Notes: a model not told the origin generated them from the sequence alone. A stretch of 64,000 bases of DNA from Rhabdobacter roseus (GCF_014202275.1 NZ_JACHGF010000002.1:682001-746000), one strand, 5' to 3'. Shown: positions 17,667-26,561, counted from the first letter of the stretch. Program-made: numbers and translations.

Positions 17667-17718
17667 AAGCAAAAAGTCGGGAAGGGTACTTTGAAGTACC
17701 CTTCCCGACTTTTTGCTT
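17667..17718. terminator. Bidirectional terminator carrying the GGTACTT/AAGTACC pair
   Basis: Perfect 25-bp arms (17667-17691 and 17694-17718) around a 2-base loop. The loop-proximal end of the stem is GGTACTT on the left and AAGTACC on the right. A- and T-runs at the two ends serve both the aldo/keto reductase (+) and pyrE (-), whose stop codon it touches. Confidence 0.9.
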
Positions 17719-18370
17719 AACCTACCCTACCCCAGGTATCGGGTGCCTGCCGCCATTCGGTTAGCTTTTGGAGCTGGTCTTCCGAAACGTACCCCTGCTC
17801 CAGGGCCGCTTTTAGTAGTTCATTGTAGTGGCTAAGTACCTCCAGCTTGACGTTCTTTTCCTGAAAGTTGGTACGGGCTAGTTCAAAACCGTAACTAAAG
17901 ATGGCAATCATACCCACTACCTCGATGCCCGCCGCCCGCAGCGCTTCCACTACTTTGAGTGAACTGCCCCCGGTCGAAATCAGATCCTCCACCACCACTA
18001 CTTTTTGGCCCGGCTCCAGCCGACCTTCGATCTGGTTGCCCATGCCGTGTTTTTTGGGCTCGGGCCGTACGTAGGCAAAGGGTAGTTCGAGGGCGTCAGC
18101 CACCAGCGCACCCTGCGCGATGCCCGCCGTAGCTACTCCCACCACCGCTTCGGCTTCTGGAAAATCCGTTTGTACCAAATCCGCGAGGGCATGTTTGATG
18201 TAGGTGCGGGTACCTGGAAACGACAGCGCTACTCGGTTGTCACAATAAATGGGCGACAACCAGCCCGAGCTCCACTGAAAGGGGTCTTCGGGCCGGAGCT
18301 TAATGGCCTGCGCTTCTAACAACAATTCGGCTACTCTTTTGGCTACTGCCTCTTTTAATTCCGTACTCAT
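17717..18370 (-). CDS. pyrE: Orotate phosphoribosyltransferase
   Basis: A 217-residue OPRTase of pyrimidine synthesis, joining orotate to PRPP to give OMP. The PRPP-binding motif VVVVEDLISTGGSS is intact, and YVRPEPKKHGMGNQIEG matches the catalytic loop. Its start overlaps the end of the upstream CorC/HlyC gene by four bases (ATGA), so the two are translated together. The hairpin at 17667-17718 begins at its stop. Confidence 0.95.
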   Translation of the reverse strand: MSTELKEAVAKRVAELLLEAQAIKLRPEDPFQWSSGWLSPIYCDNRVALSFPGTRTYIKHALADLVQTDFPEAEAVVGVATAGIAQGALVADALELPFAYVRPEPKKHGMGNQIEGRLEPGQKVVVVEDLISTGGSSLKVVEALRAAGIEVVGMIAIFSYGFELARTNFQEKNVKLEVLSHYNELLKAALEQGYVSEDQLQKLTEWRQAPDTWGRVG

Positions 18371-19674
18371 TCGTTAGGGTTCTTTGCTTTATTAATGGTT
18401 ACCAGTAATTTATCAATGCGGCTTTTATCCATATCAACCACTTCGAAATCAAAGTGTTTCCAGCTAAACGTCTCGCCCGTTTCGGGAATATCTTCCAGAA
18501 CGTGCAGAACAAACCCGCCCAGCGTATTGAAACCAACCAGCTCCTTGCGCTCAGACTCGGGCAGGCTGACGTTAAAAACCTGAATGAAATCGTCGAAGGG
18601 TAGTTGAGCGTCGATCAGGAAGCTGCCGTCTTCGCGCTCGGTAATCTCCGTCTCAAACTCGTCGGCCTCGGAAATATCCCCCACCAGCGCGTCCATGATG
18701 TCGTACATGGTCACCACGCCAAGTACCCCGCCGTATTCATCCACGATGATCCCGAAGTACACGCGCTGTTCCTTGAATTTTTCCAGGGCCTGGTAGGCGC
18801 GGTTGCTCTCGGGCAGGTACACCGGCTCGCGCTTGATGGCGTTCAGGTTGGAAAGCTGCTGGTCGATGTCGTCACCGATGAGGTCTTTGATGTAAATCAG
18901 CCCCATGACGTTGTCGATGGTATCGCGGCAGAGCGGATAAATGGCGTGCTTGGAGGCGTACACCTTGGCTTTGTTGACCTCCACGGAATCCTCCACATCC
19001 AGCCACAGGATTTCCTGCCGGTTGGTCATGAGGGAAGTCACGCGGCGGTCGCCCAGCTGAAAAACGTTGTGTACTATTTCCTGCTCGATTTCCTCAAATA
19101 CCCCGCCCGTGGTACCTTCCTGAATCAGACTTTTGATCTCTTCCTCGGTAACGGAGCTTTCGCTTTGCTTGATGTTCAGCAGCCGGATGATCAGATCACT
19201 GGAAAAGCTGAGCAGAACGATGAAGGGTGAGGTGAGGCGCGAAAGGAAGTTCATGGGCGTAGCCATGAACTTCGAAATGGCTTCGGGATTGGCCATGCCG
19301 ATGCGCTTGGGTACGAGCTCGCCCAGTACCAGGGAAAGGTAGGTGATCAAAAGTACCACCAGCCCCACCGCCAGCGGATGGCTGTAAGGCTGAATAAAAG
19401 GTACCGGAACTGCCGCCAGGGTACTTTCCAGGTCGGCGGTGAGTTTATCGCCGCTGTATACCCCGGTTAAGATGCCGATCAGGGTAATGCCGATCTGGAC
19501 GGTAGACAAAAAGCGGTTGGGTGAGTTAGCCAGGTCCAGGGCAGCCTGAGCTTGCTTGTCGCCGTTGCGGGCGGAGGATTCCAGGCGGGACTTTCGCGAA
19601 GAAACCAGCGCTATTTCGGACATAGAAAATATGCCATTCAATAGCACCAGTAGCAATATAATGAGCAGTTCCAA
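18367..19674 (-). CDS. CNNM/CorC/HlyC family transporter-like protein
   Basis: A 435-residue membrane protein of the hemolysin C/CorC group. It has a DUF21 (CNNM) transmembrane domain in the first ~190 residues, a pair of CBS domains (about 205-325, with VDEYGGVLGVVTMYDIMDALVG) and a C-terminal CorC_HlyC domain (about 345-425). Relatives act in magnesium or cobalt export and are gated by adenine nucleotides at the CBS pair. It overlaps pyrE by four bases; the functional reason is not evident. Confidence 0.9.
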   Translation of the reverse strand: MELLIILLLVLLNGIFSMSEIALVSSRKSRLESSARNGDKQAQAALDLANSPNRFLSTVQIGITLIGILTGVYSGDKLTADLESTLAAVPVPFIQPYSHPLAVGLVVLLITYLSLVLGELVPKRIGMANPEAISKFMATPMNFLSRLTSPFIVLLSFSSDLIIRLLNIKQSESSVTEEEIKSLIQEGTTGGVFEEIEQEIVHNVFQLGDRRVTSLMTNRQEILWLDVEDSVEVNKAKVYASKHAIYPLCRDTIDNVMGLIYIKDLIGDDIDQQLSNLNAIKREPVYLPESNRAYQALEKFKEQRVYFGIIVDEYGGVLGVVTMYDIMDALVGDISEADEFETEITEREDGSFLIDAQLPFDDFIQVFNVSLPESERKELVGFNTLGGFVLHVLEDIPETGETFSWKHFDFEVVDMDKSRIDKLLVTINKAKNPNE

Positions 19675-19740
19675 GTAACAGGTAATTGATGCGTCACAAA
19701 TTTATCAATAATACCTACCCGCTAAAACAAAGTCTTTACT

Positions 19741-19748
19741 TAATTTTG
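19741..19748 (+). promoter_or_regulatory. Candidate -7 box (TAATTTTG) of the Nudix gene
   Basis: A perfect TAnnTTTG lies 25 bases before the ATG at 19773 and inside any longer reading frame. It therefore supports 19773 as the start. No TTG lies at the usual -33 distance. Confidence 0.5.
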
Positions 19749-19772
19749 CCCATTGACATTCTAACCAACTAC

Positions 19773-20465
19773 ATGATCATTTTCTTCGACGATCGACCGG
19801 TCACGGTTGTACGCACCAATGAGCTTTCTCAGTCGGACACCGCCCATTTCGATCACATCGTGGATCTGCGTCTCACCAAGCTTCGTACCATCCACCTGTC
19901 GGGGCACGTACTCCTCCTGAATGTCAACACCAGCACCGCCGAGTACGTCATTGGGATGCTCCAAAGCCAGCCGCCCGAAGAGCTTCTTTCCATTACCCTG
20001 GCCACGCGCGATAAGTCAGCCATCGTGGACAAAATCAAGGGGATGTTCAAAGTGATTAAGGCCGCGGGAGGGGTAGTTACCAAGAATCATAAATGGCTGC
20101 TGATGTACCGCCGCAAAAAATGGGACCTACCCAAGGGAAAGCTCGACAAGGGTGAGCGCTCCAAAACCGCCGCCCTGCGGGAAATTGAGGAAGAAACGGG
20201 CGTGAAAGCGGTACTGAGGGAGAAAATATGCACTACCTGGCATACCTATACTTTTAATAATAGCCGCATTCTGAAACGCACCAAATGGTACCTGCTGGAC
20301 TGCGTCGACGACAGCCGGATGGCCCCCCAGGCCGAAGAGGAAATTGAGAAACTGGAGTGGCTCGACCCGCGCCAGGCGCAGGCGATCCTCGTCAACTCGT
20401 TCAGTTCCATCCGTTACGTGGTGGAATGCCTCCAGAATATGCAGAACCTGACCGAACGTTTGTGA
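19773..20465 (+). CDS. Nudix hydrolase with N-terminal extension
   Basis: A 230-residue protein. The C-terminal half is a Nudix domain with a complete box (GKLDKGE, seven residues, REIEEETGV) and LMYRRKKWDLPKGK before it. The first ~100 residues form a separate domain not recognised by me. The frame is open further upstream, but a -7 box at 19741 and the usual MIIFFDDRP start favour 19773. Relatives hydrolyse nucleoside diphosphate derivatives; the substrate is unknown. The stop is followed within 90 bases by trxA. Confidence 0.85.
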   Translation: MIIFFDDRPVTVVRTNELSQSDTAHFDHIVDLRLTKLRTIHLSGHVLLLNVNTSTAEYVIGMLQSQPPEELLSITLATRDKSAIVDKIKGMFKVIKAAGGVVTKNHKWLLMYRRKKWDLPKGKLDKGERSKTAALREIEEETGVKAVLREKICTTWHTYTFNNSRILKRTKWYLLDCVDDSRMAPQAEEEIEKLEWLDPRQAQAILVNSFSSIRYVVECLQNMQNLTERL

Positions 20466-20555
20466 CATTCGTCACTGTGCGGAGGTACTTTCCTTTGCAA
20501 CTTTGCGGAATAGTTTTTGTTACACCAGTAGGTACCACCAACTTGCGATCATGCT

Positions 20556-20864
20556 ATGGGAAATTTCAAAGAGATTATTCAGTCGGAAGAGCCCGTGCTC
20601 GTGGATTTTTTTGCCGAGTGGTGCGGGCCTTGTAAAATGATGAAGCCCGTGCTGCAAGACCTGGCGCGTCAGTGGGGCGATAAGGTACGTATCCTGAAAG
20701 TCGATGTTGACAAAAATCCCAAAGCCGCCGCGCAATACCGCATCCAGGGGGTACCTACGCTCATAATTTTTCAGAAGGGCCAGATCAAATGGCGGCAGTC
20801 GGGCTTCGTCAATGCGCAGCAGCTTTCCAAGGTACTTCAGCAATACACCCAACAGCAAGCCTAG
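20556..20864 (+). CDS. trxA: Thioredoxin
   Basis: A 102-residue thioredoxin with the redox-active WCGPCKMMKP site and the cis-proline loop VPTLIIF. It is cytoplasmic (no signal peptide) and reduces protein disulfides, with electrons from thioredoxin reductase, which is not in the window. Length and motifs are standard. It lies between the Nudix gene and the DUF983 gene on the same strand and may be co-transcribed with the latter. Confidence 0.95.
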   Translation: MGNFKEIIQSEEPVLVDFFAEWCGPCKMMKPVLQDLARQWGDKVRILKVDVDKNPKAAAQYRIQGVPTLIIFQKGQIKWRQSGFVNAQQLSKVLQQYTQQQA

Positions 20865-20911
20865 GTCAGCGAGGTACCTTATTTTGCTTTCATTAACCCG
20901 CGCACTTCCCT

Positions 20912-21322
20912 ATGTTCAAAGGAACCAAGCTATACAGTATTTTTACGGGAAAATGCCCCAAGTGCCACGAAGGGAAATTTTTCAAAACCAGCAATCCGTA
21001 CGATCTTAAGCGATTTGACAAGATCAACGACCGCTGTGAGCACTGTGGCGAGCCTTTTATGAAGGAACCAGGCTTTTACATTGGCTCCATGTACATCAGC
21101 TACGCCCTTTCGGTGGCTTTTATCGTGGTCACCTTTATGCTATTTGTGGTGTACCTGGGCCTGGATATTTACCCGGTACTTTACGCGCTCATTCCGGTTT
21201 TGCTGCTGCTGTTGCCGGTATTTTTCCGTCTGGCGCGCATTATTTGGCTGAATATCTTCGTCTCTTACGATCCCCAAAGGGCGAAGGTGGCGCAGCGCTC
21301 CGTGGAGGAAAAAAAAGGGTAA
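20912..21322 (+). CDS. DUF983 family membrane protein
   Basis: A 136-residue protein with two cysteine pairs (CPKCHEGKFF and CEHCGEPF, a likely zinc ribbon) in the N-terminal third, then two hydrophobic segments near residues 60-110. This is the DUF983 layout. Function is unknown; the zinc ribbon plus membrane hairpin suggests a small cytoplasm-facing membrane adaptor. It converges on coaD across a stretch rich in the GGTACY motif. Confidence 0.88.
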   Translation: MFKGTKLYSIFTGKCPKCHEGKFFKTSNPYDLKRFDKINDRCEHCGEPFMKEPGFYIGSMYISYALSVAFIVVTFMLFVVYLGLDIYPVLYALIPVLLLLLPVFFRLARIIWLNIFVSYDPQRAKVAQRSVEEKKG

Positions 21323-21463
21323 AGGCTCCCGGGGTACTTGGGGTAGTTGTTCTGCCTCTCCGTTTGCTTCCTTAGGTACCTCTTTAAGTACGTAAAGTAC
21401 CTTCCCCAATTTCCCGATACCAAGCCAAACCTAATACCCCTGGCCCAAAGTACCCCCATAGGG
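21323..21463. repeat. Motif-rich convergent junction, DUF983 / coaD
   Basis: In 141 bases there are GGTACTT at 21333, AGGTACCT at 21374, AAGTACC at 21395 and AAGTACC at 21448. Around 21381-21397 the sequence is close to palindromic. No simple rho-independent terminator was recognised, so these motif copies may form the terminating structure. Confidence 0.6.
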
Positions 21464-21931
21464 CTACACCACGCTGTTGCTAAGGGAGTACGGGAGGAAC
21501 TCGTCGACGTTCTGCCCGTAGCGGTGCAGGTCGCGGATGATGCTGGAGCTAATGGGCGCCAGGTGAGGGGACGTGATCAAAAACACGGTTTCGATCTCTT
21601 CGTACACAAAGCGGTTGACCTGCGAAATCCCGTTTTCGTACTCGAAGTCGGTGGTGTTACGCAGGCCCCGGAGCAGAAAAGTAGCGCCTACCTCGCGCGC
21701 AATGCGGGCCGTGAGGTCGTCGTAGGTGATTACTTTGACGTTATCTTCGGGCGAGAAACTACTCTGGATGTGCGCCTTAATGACCTCAATGGGAAAGTAC
21801 CGCTTCTTGTTGGCGTTATTCCCGATCCCGATCACGATTTCGTCAAACAGCTTCAGCCCTCGCTGTACGATGTCCTGATGGCCCTTGGTGAAGGGATCGA
21901 AAGAGCCGGGAAATAAGGCGATGCGTTTCAT
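21464..21931 (-). CDS. coaD: Phosphopantetheine adenylyltransferase
   Basis: A 155-residue CoaD of coenzyme A synthesis, converting 4'-phosphopantetheine and ATP to dephospho-CoA. The nucleotidyltransferase signature ALFPGSFDPFTKGHQD is at the start, LLRGLRNTTDFEYE follows, and the late ISSS-I-R motif is present in HLAPISSSIIRDL. Length is normal. It lies 22 bases after the DUF3822 gene, a common pairing in Bacteroidota. Confidence 0.95.
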   Translation of the reverse strand: MKRIALFPGSFDPFTKGHQDIVQRGLKLFDEIVIGIGNNANKKRYFPIEVIKAHIQSSFSPEDNVKVITYDDLTARIAREVGATFLLRGLRNTTDFEYENGISQVNRFVYEEIETVFLITSPHLAPISSSIIRDLHRYGQNVDEFLPYSLSNSVV

Positions 21932-21953
21932 ACCAAATAGCGTAAATGACGAG

Positions 21954-22859
21954 TTAAGAGCGTACCAGGTAGGTATTCAAGAGTCCGAAGTACCGGTGCT
22001 CCGGAATATCCTCAAATTGATCAAAATAGTGAAGCCGACCGGGTACTTTACCAAAAAGTAGCTGGGGCAGAAACCGGGCGAGCTCGGTGTAGGTTTCGGC
22101 GTAGGGGGTAATTTCGCCGTAGAGGTACACTTTCACTTCCTCCGGGAGGTAGTTCAGGGCGTTGAGGGTGAAAAGGATCAGGTAGGTCAGCTCGCCCGGG
22201 TTTTTGTACTTGAAGCGGTTGCAGAAGACCAGCTGTTGGTCTTTGGAAAATACCAGCGTGAGGTAGTCTTCTTCGATGTACACGGACAGAATCCGGGAAT
22301 CGCCGTACTCCTGATGGCTGGCCAAACCACCCGTAATAAGGGCACTGGTGAGGTGATAAAACGCGACATTTTGCAGCGGGTACTGCTCTTGTAGCCACTC
22401 CGACCAGGCCGTAGGGATGGTAAAAACATTGTAAGCCTCAACCGCCGGTAGGTAATGGTAAAGTACCCGGTCTTCGGGTAGCACACTCCGGCCCAAAGCA
22501 AGCCGCAGGTACTCGGCGGTGTACTCCTTCCGAAACATCGCCGCCGGAATCAGCGTGAAGGTGTTGGTATTGACGGCCACCCGGATGTTTTTCCAGCCGT
22601 CGGTACTCAGGAAGGGATGCTCGGCAGCGATTTGCTTCATTTTTTCAAGTACCTCACCGTCGTCCATGAACGTATCCGAGGCGTAGTCTTCCAGCCAGTG
22701 GCAGTGCGCGGTACCTTCTTCCACGACGCAAAACCGAAAACGAAGATCGTCAATTTCTATACAGAGCGTACACCGGGAGGTATCCTGAATACCAAACGAT
22801 TCGTCCGCCACCTTTACGGTGGGTTGTAATTCCATAGTCATTGTTTCGTTCGCGGCCAC
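21954..22859 (-). CDS. DUF3822 family protein
   Basis: A 301-residue protein matching the Bacteroidota DUF3822 family in length, in its position beside coaD, and in features such as VYIEEDYLTLVFSKD and the ALNYLPEEVKVYLYGE stretch. The fold recalls actin-like/type IV pilus PilM-type ATPase domains, but no catalytic motif is clear to me. Function is unknown. It is the first gene of a two-gene unit with coaD. Confidence 0.8.
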   Translation of the reverse strand: MAANETMTMELQPTVKVADESFGIQDTSRCTLCIEIDDLRFRFCVVEEGTAHCHWLEDYASDTFMDDGEVLEKMKQIAAEHPFLSTDGWKNIRVAVNTNTFTLIPAAMFRKEYTAEYLRLALGRSVLPEDRVLYHYLPAVEAYNVFTIPTAWSEWLQEQYPLQNVAFYHLTSALITGGLASHQEYGDSRILSVYIEEDYLTLVFSKDQQLVFCNRFKYKNPGELTYLILFTLNALNYLPEEVKVYLYGEITPYAETYTELARFLPQLLFGKVPGRLHYFDQFEDIPEHRYFGLLNTYLVRS

Positions 22860-22899
22860 GTGTGCTTTTTTAATATAACGGCTAAGGTACCTACTCCTG

Positions 22900-23418
22900 C
22901 TACCCTTGCGGCACTATTTCCATTTTATTGTCGTGCTGTAAGTACCCTTTGAGCCCGTAAATGTCTTCGATGGTGGAGCAGTACCGAAATAGCTGGTGTA
23001 CTTCGTGCTCGGGAAACGACTTGATTTCCTCCATGGTCATGAGGCGCACTTCGTAAATAATCTGGTTGCCGTCGGTCATTTCCGGATCTATCCCCAGCAG
23101 TACCTCGCCACCAAGTACCTGCGTAGAGAAGAACAGCTCCATGGCGTGTAGCGGCGACTGCATGAATTCATTGACAAAGAGCATCTCCCTCGGCTCGATC
23201 ACCAGGCCGGTTTCTTCCACAAACTCACGCCGGAGCGCGTCATGAGCGTTCTCACCAAACTGAATACCACCTCCCGGCGGGCACCAAAAGGTATCGGTAG
23301 GGCCGATGCCCTTGTGACGTACCATGACCAGCCGGTTGTCGATAACACAAATGCCACAGACCCGCACCCGCAGCCGATTGCCGTAGAGCTTTCGAACTTC
23401 TTCTCTTGCCTTTTCCAA
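22900..23418 (-). CDS. Nudix hydrolase
   Basis: A 172-residue protein with one Nudix domain. The box reads GGIQFGE, then seven residues, then REFVEETGL, which is complete. VCGICVIDNRLVMVRHKG before it is the usual first strand. Substrate unknown. It lies between DUF3822 and the CBS protein on the same strand with 40 and 71 base gaps and could be in a loose operon with either. Confidence 0.88.
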   Translation of the reverse strand: MEKAREEVRKLYGNRLRVRVCGICVIDNRLVMVRHKGIGPTDTFWCPPGGGIQFGENAHDALRREFVEETGLVIEPREMLFVNEFMQSPLHAMELFFSTQVLGGEVLLGIDPEMTDGNQIIYEVRLMTMEEIKSFPEHEVHQLFRYCSTIEDIYGLKGYLQHDNKMEIVPQG

Positions 23419-23489
23419 TGAATAACCAGGTTATTGATCCCGCAAATATAACCAAGGAAAAGGTTCAGGCGTTACGATTAGCCGGTATA

Positions 23490-23930
23490 TTACGAATAAG
23501 GATTACCTGAAATGTAGCTTTCCAGGGATTGGATGTGGGCCTTTTGCTCCCAAATGATGGCCGACACAATGTCGTTGATGGAGATAATTCCTACCAGCGT
23601 TTGGTCGTTAACTACGGGCAAGTGCCGGATGTGCTTCTCGGACATGATTCCCATGCACTCCTCAATTTTGTGCTCCGTCGAGACGGTAATCACGCGGCTG
23701 GTCATCACGTCCTTAATCAGCGTATCTTTGGAAGCCCTTCCCTTCAAAATTCCCTTGCGGGCGTAGTCGCGTTCCGAAAATATCCCCACCAGTTCCTGGT
23801 TTTCCAGCACCAGGAGCGCCCCGATGTTGTGCTCAGCCATGATTTCCAGGGCTTCATACATGGAGGTGCCGGGTGAAACGTGCCAGATCGTGTCGATGGG
23901 TTTGTTGGCAAGGATTTGATGAACTCGCAT
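23490..23930 (-). CDS. CBS-domain protein
   Basis: A 146-residue protein made of two CBS domains (about 8-65 and 72-130), with GIFSERDYARKGI and GIISINDIVSAII as the ends of each. It has no other domain. Stand-alone CBS pairs bind adenosine nucleotides and regulate partners; the partner is unknown here. It diverges from the helicase gene at 24071. Confidence 0.88.
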   Translation of the reverse strand: MRVHQILANKPIDTIWHVSPGTSMYEALEIMAEHNIGALLVLENQELVGIFSERDYARKGILKGRASKDTLIKDVMTSRVITVSTEHKIEECMGIMSEKHIRHLPVVNDQTLVGIISINDIVSAIIWEQKAHIQSLESYISGNPYS

Positions 23931-24070
23931 AGGGTTAGGCGTTTAGAAGGGATTGCGTTTAGGAAATTAAATATAGAAGATTGCTTTCAAAAAAGCTATT
24001 GCCCGCTCTCCTCTACTCGAATGCCAGCCGGTACTTTTTTTTTCTGATCCATTGAAGTAGCTTCGTTGCC

Positions 24071-25498
24071 ATGAAAACAGATGACACCCAACCGTCGCAG
24101 GGGTTAATAAAAAAGTTTCCTTTTAAGCCCACCCCCAGCCAGCTGCGGTTTTTCAACCAGATGGACGCCTTCCTGCTGGAAGAAGACGGACTGGAGCGCT
24201 ACCGTGACTGTTTTTTGCTGCGGGGCTACGCCGGAACGGGCAAAACCACCATCATAAGTACCCTGATCAAGGTCATCAGGAAGTACGGCTACAAGTCGGT
24301 GCTGCTGGCCCCGACGGGCCGGGCCGCTAAGGTGATGTCCAACTACTCCAAGAAAGTAGCGCTCACCATTCATAAAAAAATCTACAAGCAAACGGCCGAT
24401 TCCTACTCGGGGAATTTTGTTTTTGAACGCCAAAAAAACTACCACGAAGATACGCTCTTCATCGTGGACGAAGCCTCCATGATCAGCGACGAGTCCGACT
24501 TCGGCAACCGCAGCCTCCTGGCCGACCTCATTGAGTACATCTACGAAAATCCCGGCAATAAGCTCATGCTCGTGGGCGACGTAGCCCAGCTGCCCCCCGT
24601 GGGCCGCGAGCTCAGCCCCGCCCTGGAAAAAGCCTACCTCGAGAAAAACTACCTCATGTCGGTCTTTGAAGAAGAACTGACGGAGGTGATGCGGCAGGAC
24701 GAGCAGTCGGGAATACTCTTTAACGCTACTGAGCTGCGCGAGCAGCTACGGGCCGAAGTACCTACCATCCGGCTGGTGACCAAGGCCTACCCGGACATCT
24801 ACCGCATGACGGGTGAAAAGCTGGAAGACGGCCTCCGCTACGCCTACGACAAACACGGCACCGAGAACACCATCATCCTGACGCGCTCCAACAAGTCGGC
24901 CGTGCAGTACAACCAGTACATCCGCCGCACAATCCATTTTTGTGAAGAAGAGCTCGACGCCGGGGACCGGCTCATGGTGGTACGCAACAACTACTCCGTT
25001 CTGGACGAAGACTCTCCCGCGGGCTTCATCGCCAACGGCGACTTCGTGGAGCTTCTCAAAATTCGCCGGACCGAGGAAATCCACGGGTTTCGCTTTGCGG
25101 ACGTAACCCTGCGCCTCACCGACTACGACGAGCAGCCGCACTTCGACGCCAAGATCATCCTGGACACGCTGCATTCGTCTACGCCTTCCCTACCCAACGA
25201 CGACAACCGGATGCTCTACGAGAGTGTGCAGGAGGAGTATTTTTACATCAAATCCAAAAAGGAGCGGCTGGAAGCGCTTCGCAAAGACCCCTACCTCAAC
25301 GCCCTGCAGGTGAAGTTTGCCTACGCGCTTACCTGCCATAAGTCGCAGGGTGGGCAGTGGAGCGCGGTCTTCATCGACCAGGGGTACTTGCCCGAAGAGC
25401 AGATCAACCCGGAGTTTATCCGCTGGCTCTACACGGCCATCACCCGCGCCACCGACGAGGTTTTTCTCATGAATTTTCACGCGCATTTTTACAAGTAG
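24071..25498 (+). CDS. RecD/Dda-like SF1 DNA helicase
   Basis: A 475-residue helicase of superfamily 1B. Motif I is GYAGTGKTT (about residue 54), motif Ia APTGRAAKV, motif II FIVDEASM, motif III GDVAQLPPVG, and the C-terminal UvrD_C_2 part carries TCHKSQGGQWSAVFID and LYTAITRATDEV. It is shorter than RecD2 and lacks its N-terminal extension, so it looks more like phage Dda. It would unwind DNA 5'-3' in repair or recombination. No recB/recC neighbour is seen. Confidence 0.9.
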   Translation: MKTDDTQPSQGLIKKFPFKPTPSQLRFFNQMDAFLLEEDGLERYRDCFLLRGYAGTGKTTIISTLIKVIRKYGYKSVLLAPTGRAAKVMSNYSKKVALTIHKKIYKQTADSYSGNFVFERQKNYHEDTLFIVDEASMISDESDFGNRSLLADLIEYIYENPGNKLMLVGDVAQLPPVGRELSPALEKAYLEKNYLMSVFEEELTEVMRQDEQSGILFNATELREQLRAEVPTIRLVTKAYPDIYRMTGEKLEDGLRYAYDKHGTENTIILTRSNKSAVQYNQYIRRTIHFCEEELDAGDRLMVVRNNYSVLDEDSPAGFIANGDFVELLKIRRTEEIHGFRFADVTLRLTDYDEQPHFDAKIILDTLHSSTPSLPNDDNRMLYESVQEEYFYIKSKKERLEALRKDPYLNALQVKFAYALTCHKSQGGQWSAVFIDQGYLPEEQINPEFIRWLYTAITRATDEVFLMNFHAHFYK

Positions 25499-25565
25499 AA
25501 AGGTACTTTGTGTCAACAAAGGGGATGTAAGTACCCGTTGGTTTAAAGTACCGCTGCAAGGTACT
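25499..25565. repeat. Motif cluster at convergent junction, helicase / Sua5-type gene
   Basis: Four copies in 67 bases: GGTACTT at 25502, AAGTACC at 25529 and 25546, and GGTACTT at 25560, so two pairs in opposite orientation. There is no other recognisable terminator. The last copy runs into the stop region of the Sua5-type gene. Confidence 0.65.
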
Positions 25566-26513
25566 TTACCGGGCCGCCGCGCGCCGGAGGCGGTCGTTGA
25601 TGGCGCGGCCCAGGCCTGCGTCGGGTACAGGCTCGGCCCAGATGCGGCTCACGGGCAGGGCGTCCAGCTCGCGCAGGTAGGCAAAAAGGTGGTGAGCGGC
25701 CTCGCTGGGGTTTCCGCCTGGTGCAAGTACCCGCTGGTACTTGGCAGGTACTTCATCCAGGTAGGTATCAAAGAGCAAGTACCCGTCTTCAGGTACCTTT
25801 TCCATCGTTTCTTTCGCTACGAGAAAAAAGGGCTTGCGCGGCGCGTAGTGGCTCTTGAGCATACCCGGTGCCTGCGGATTGGAGGAAGAATGCGGCATGA
25901 GCTGCACCGGGCCCACTACCCGCTCGATGGCCTCGACCGACAAGCCGCCCAGTCGGTATATGGTAGGTTGTCCCTCTGGAAAGCCCACAATGGTGGACTC
26001 GATGCCCACGCCGCACTCGCCGCCGTCGAGGATGTAAGGTACCTGGGCACCAAGCTGCTCGGCTACGTGCCGGGCGGTGGTGGGGCTAATGTACCCAAAA
26101 GGATTGGCGCTCGGAGCCGCCAACGGAAACGCCAGCGAGCGCAGCAGCTCCAGCGTGAGCGGGTGAGCCGGTACGCGCAGAGCCACGGTGTCCAGCCCAG
26201 CCGTAACCAGGTCAGGAATAATAGCCCGCTTGGGAAGCAGCAACGTGAGGGGGCCGGGCCAGAAAGCCTCCGCCAGTTGCAAGGCCAGCGGGGGTACTTG
26301 GGCGGCCAACACAGGTACCTTCGCTACCGAGTCAATATGCACAATCAGCGGATCAAACGAGGGCCGGTTCTTGGTCTCAAAAATGGAGAGCACCGCTTTG
26401 GGGTCCAAGGCGTTGGCGGCCAGCCCGTAGACGGTCTCGGTGGGGATGCCCACTAACTCCCCATTTTCCAAAAATGCTTTTGCTTCCCTGAGGGAAGTAC
26501 CTATACGCGCCAC
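25566..26513 (-). CDS. L-threonylcarbamoyladenylate synthase (Sua5-type)
   Basis: A protein of about 316 residues with the YrdC domain (GIPTETVYGLAANA, KNRPSFDPLIVH, SANPFGYISPT) and a C-terminal Sua5 domain. It makes threonylcarbamoyl-AMP for the t6A37 modification of ANN-decoding tRNAs. The frame is open from 26615, but a minus-strand -7 box (TACCTTTG, 26542-26549) and the terminator of the previous gene (26562-26595) lie inside that extension, so I favour the GTG at 26513. An ATG at 26561 is the alternative. The family is certain; the start is not. Confidence 0.9.
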   Translation of the reverse strand: MARIGTSLREAKAFLENGELVGIPTETVYGLAANALDPKAVLSIFETKNRPSFDPLIVHIDSVAKVPVLAAQVPPLALQLAEAFWPGPLTLLLPKRAIIPDLVTAGLDTVALRVPAHPLTLELLRSLAFPLAAPSANPFGYISPTTARHVAEQLGAQVPYILDGGECGVGIESTIVGFPEGQPTIYRLGGLSVEAIERVVGPVQLMPHSSSNPQAPGMLKSHYAPRKPFFLVAKETMEKVPEDGYLLFDTYLDEVPAKYQRVLAPGGNPSEAAHHLFAYLRELDALPVSRIWAEPVPDAGLGRAINDRLRRAAAR

Positions 26514-26541
26514 GACGGTTTGACTAGCTAGTTTTCGGCCG

Positions 26542-26549
26542 CAAAGGTA
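26542..26549 (-). promoter_or_regulatory. Candidate -7 box (TACCTTTG) of the Sua5-type gene
   Basis: Perfect TAnnTTTG on the minus strand, about 30 bases before the GTG at 26513. No -33 TTG is seen at the standard distance. Confidence 0.5.
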
Positions 26550-26561
26550 AGCAGAGTGCAT

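Noticed and set aside
25689-26456. 255-residue frame antisense to the Sua5-type gene
   Set aside because: Mirror of a well-supported gene; composition is dominated by Arg, Gly and Gln without any motif.
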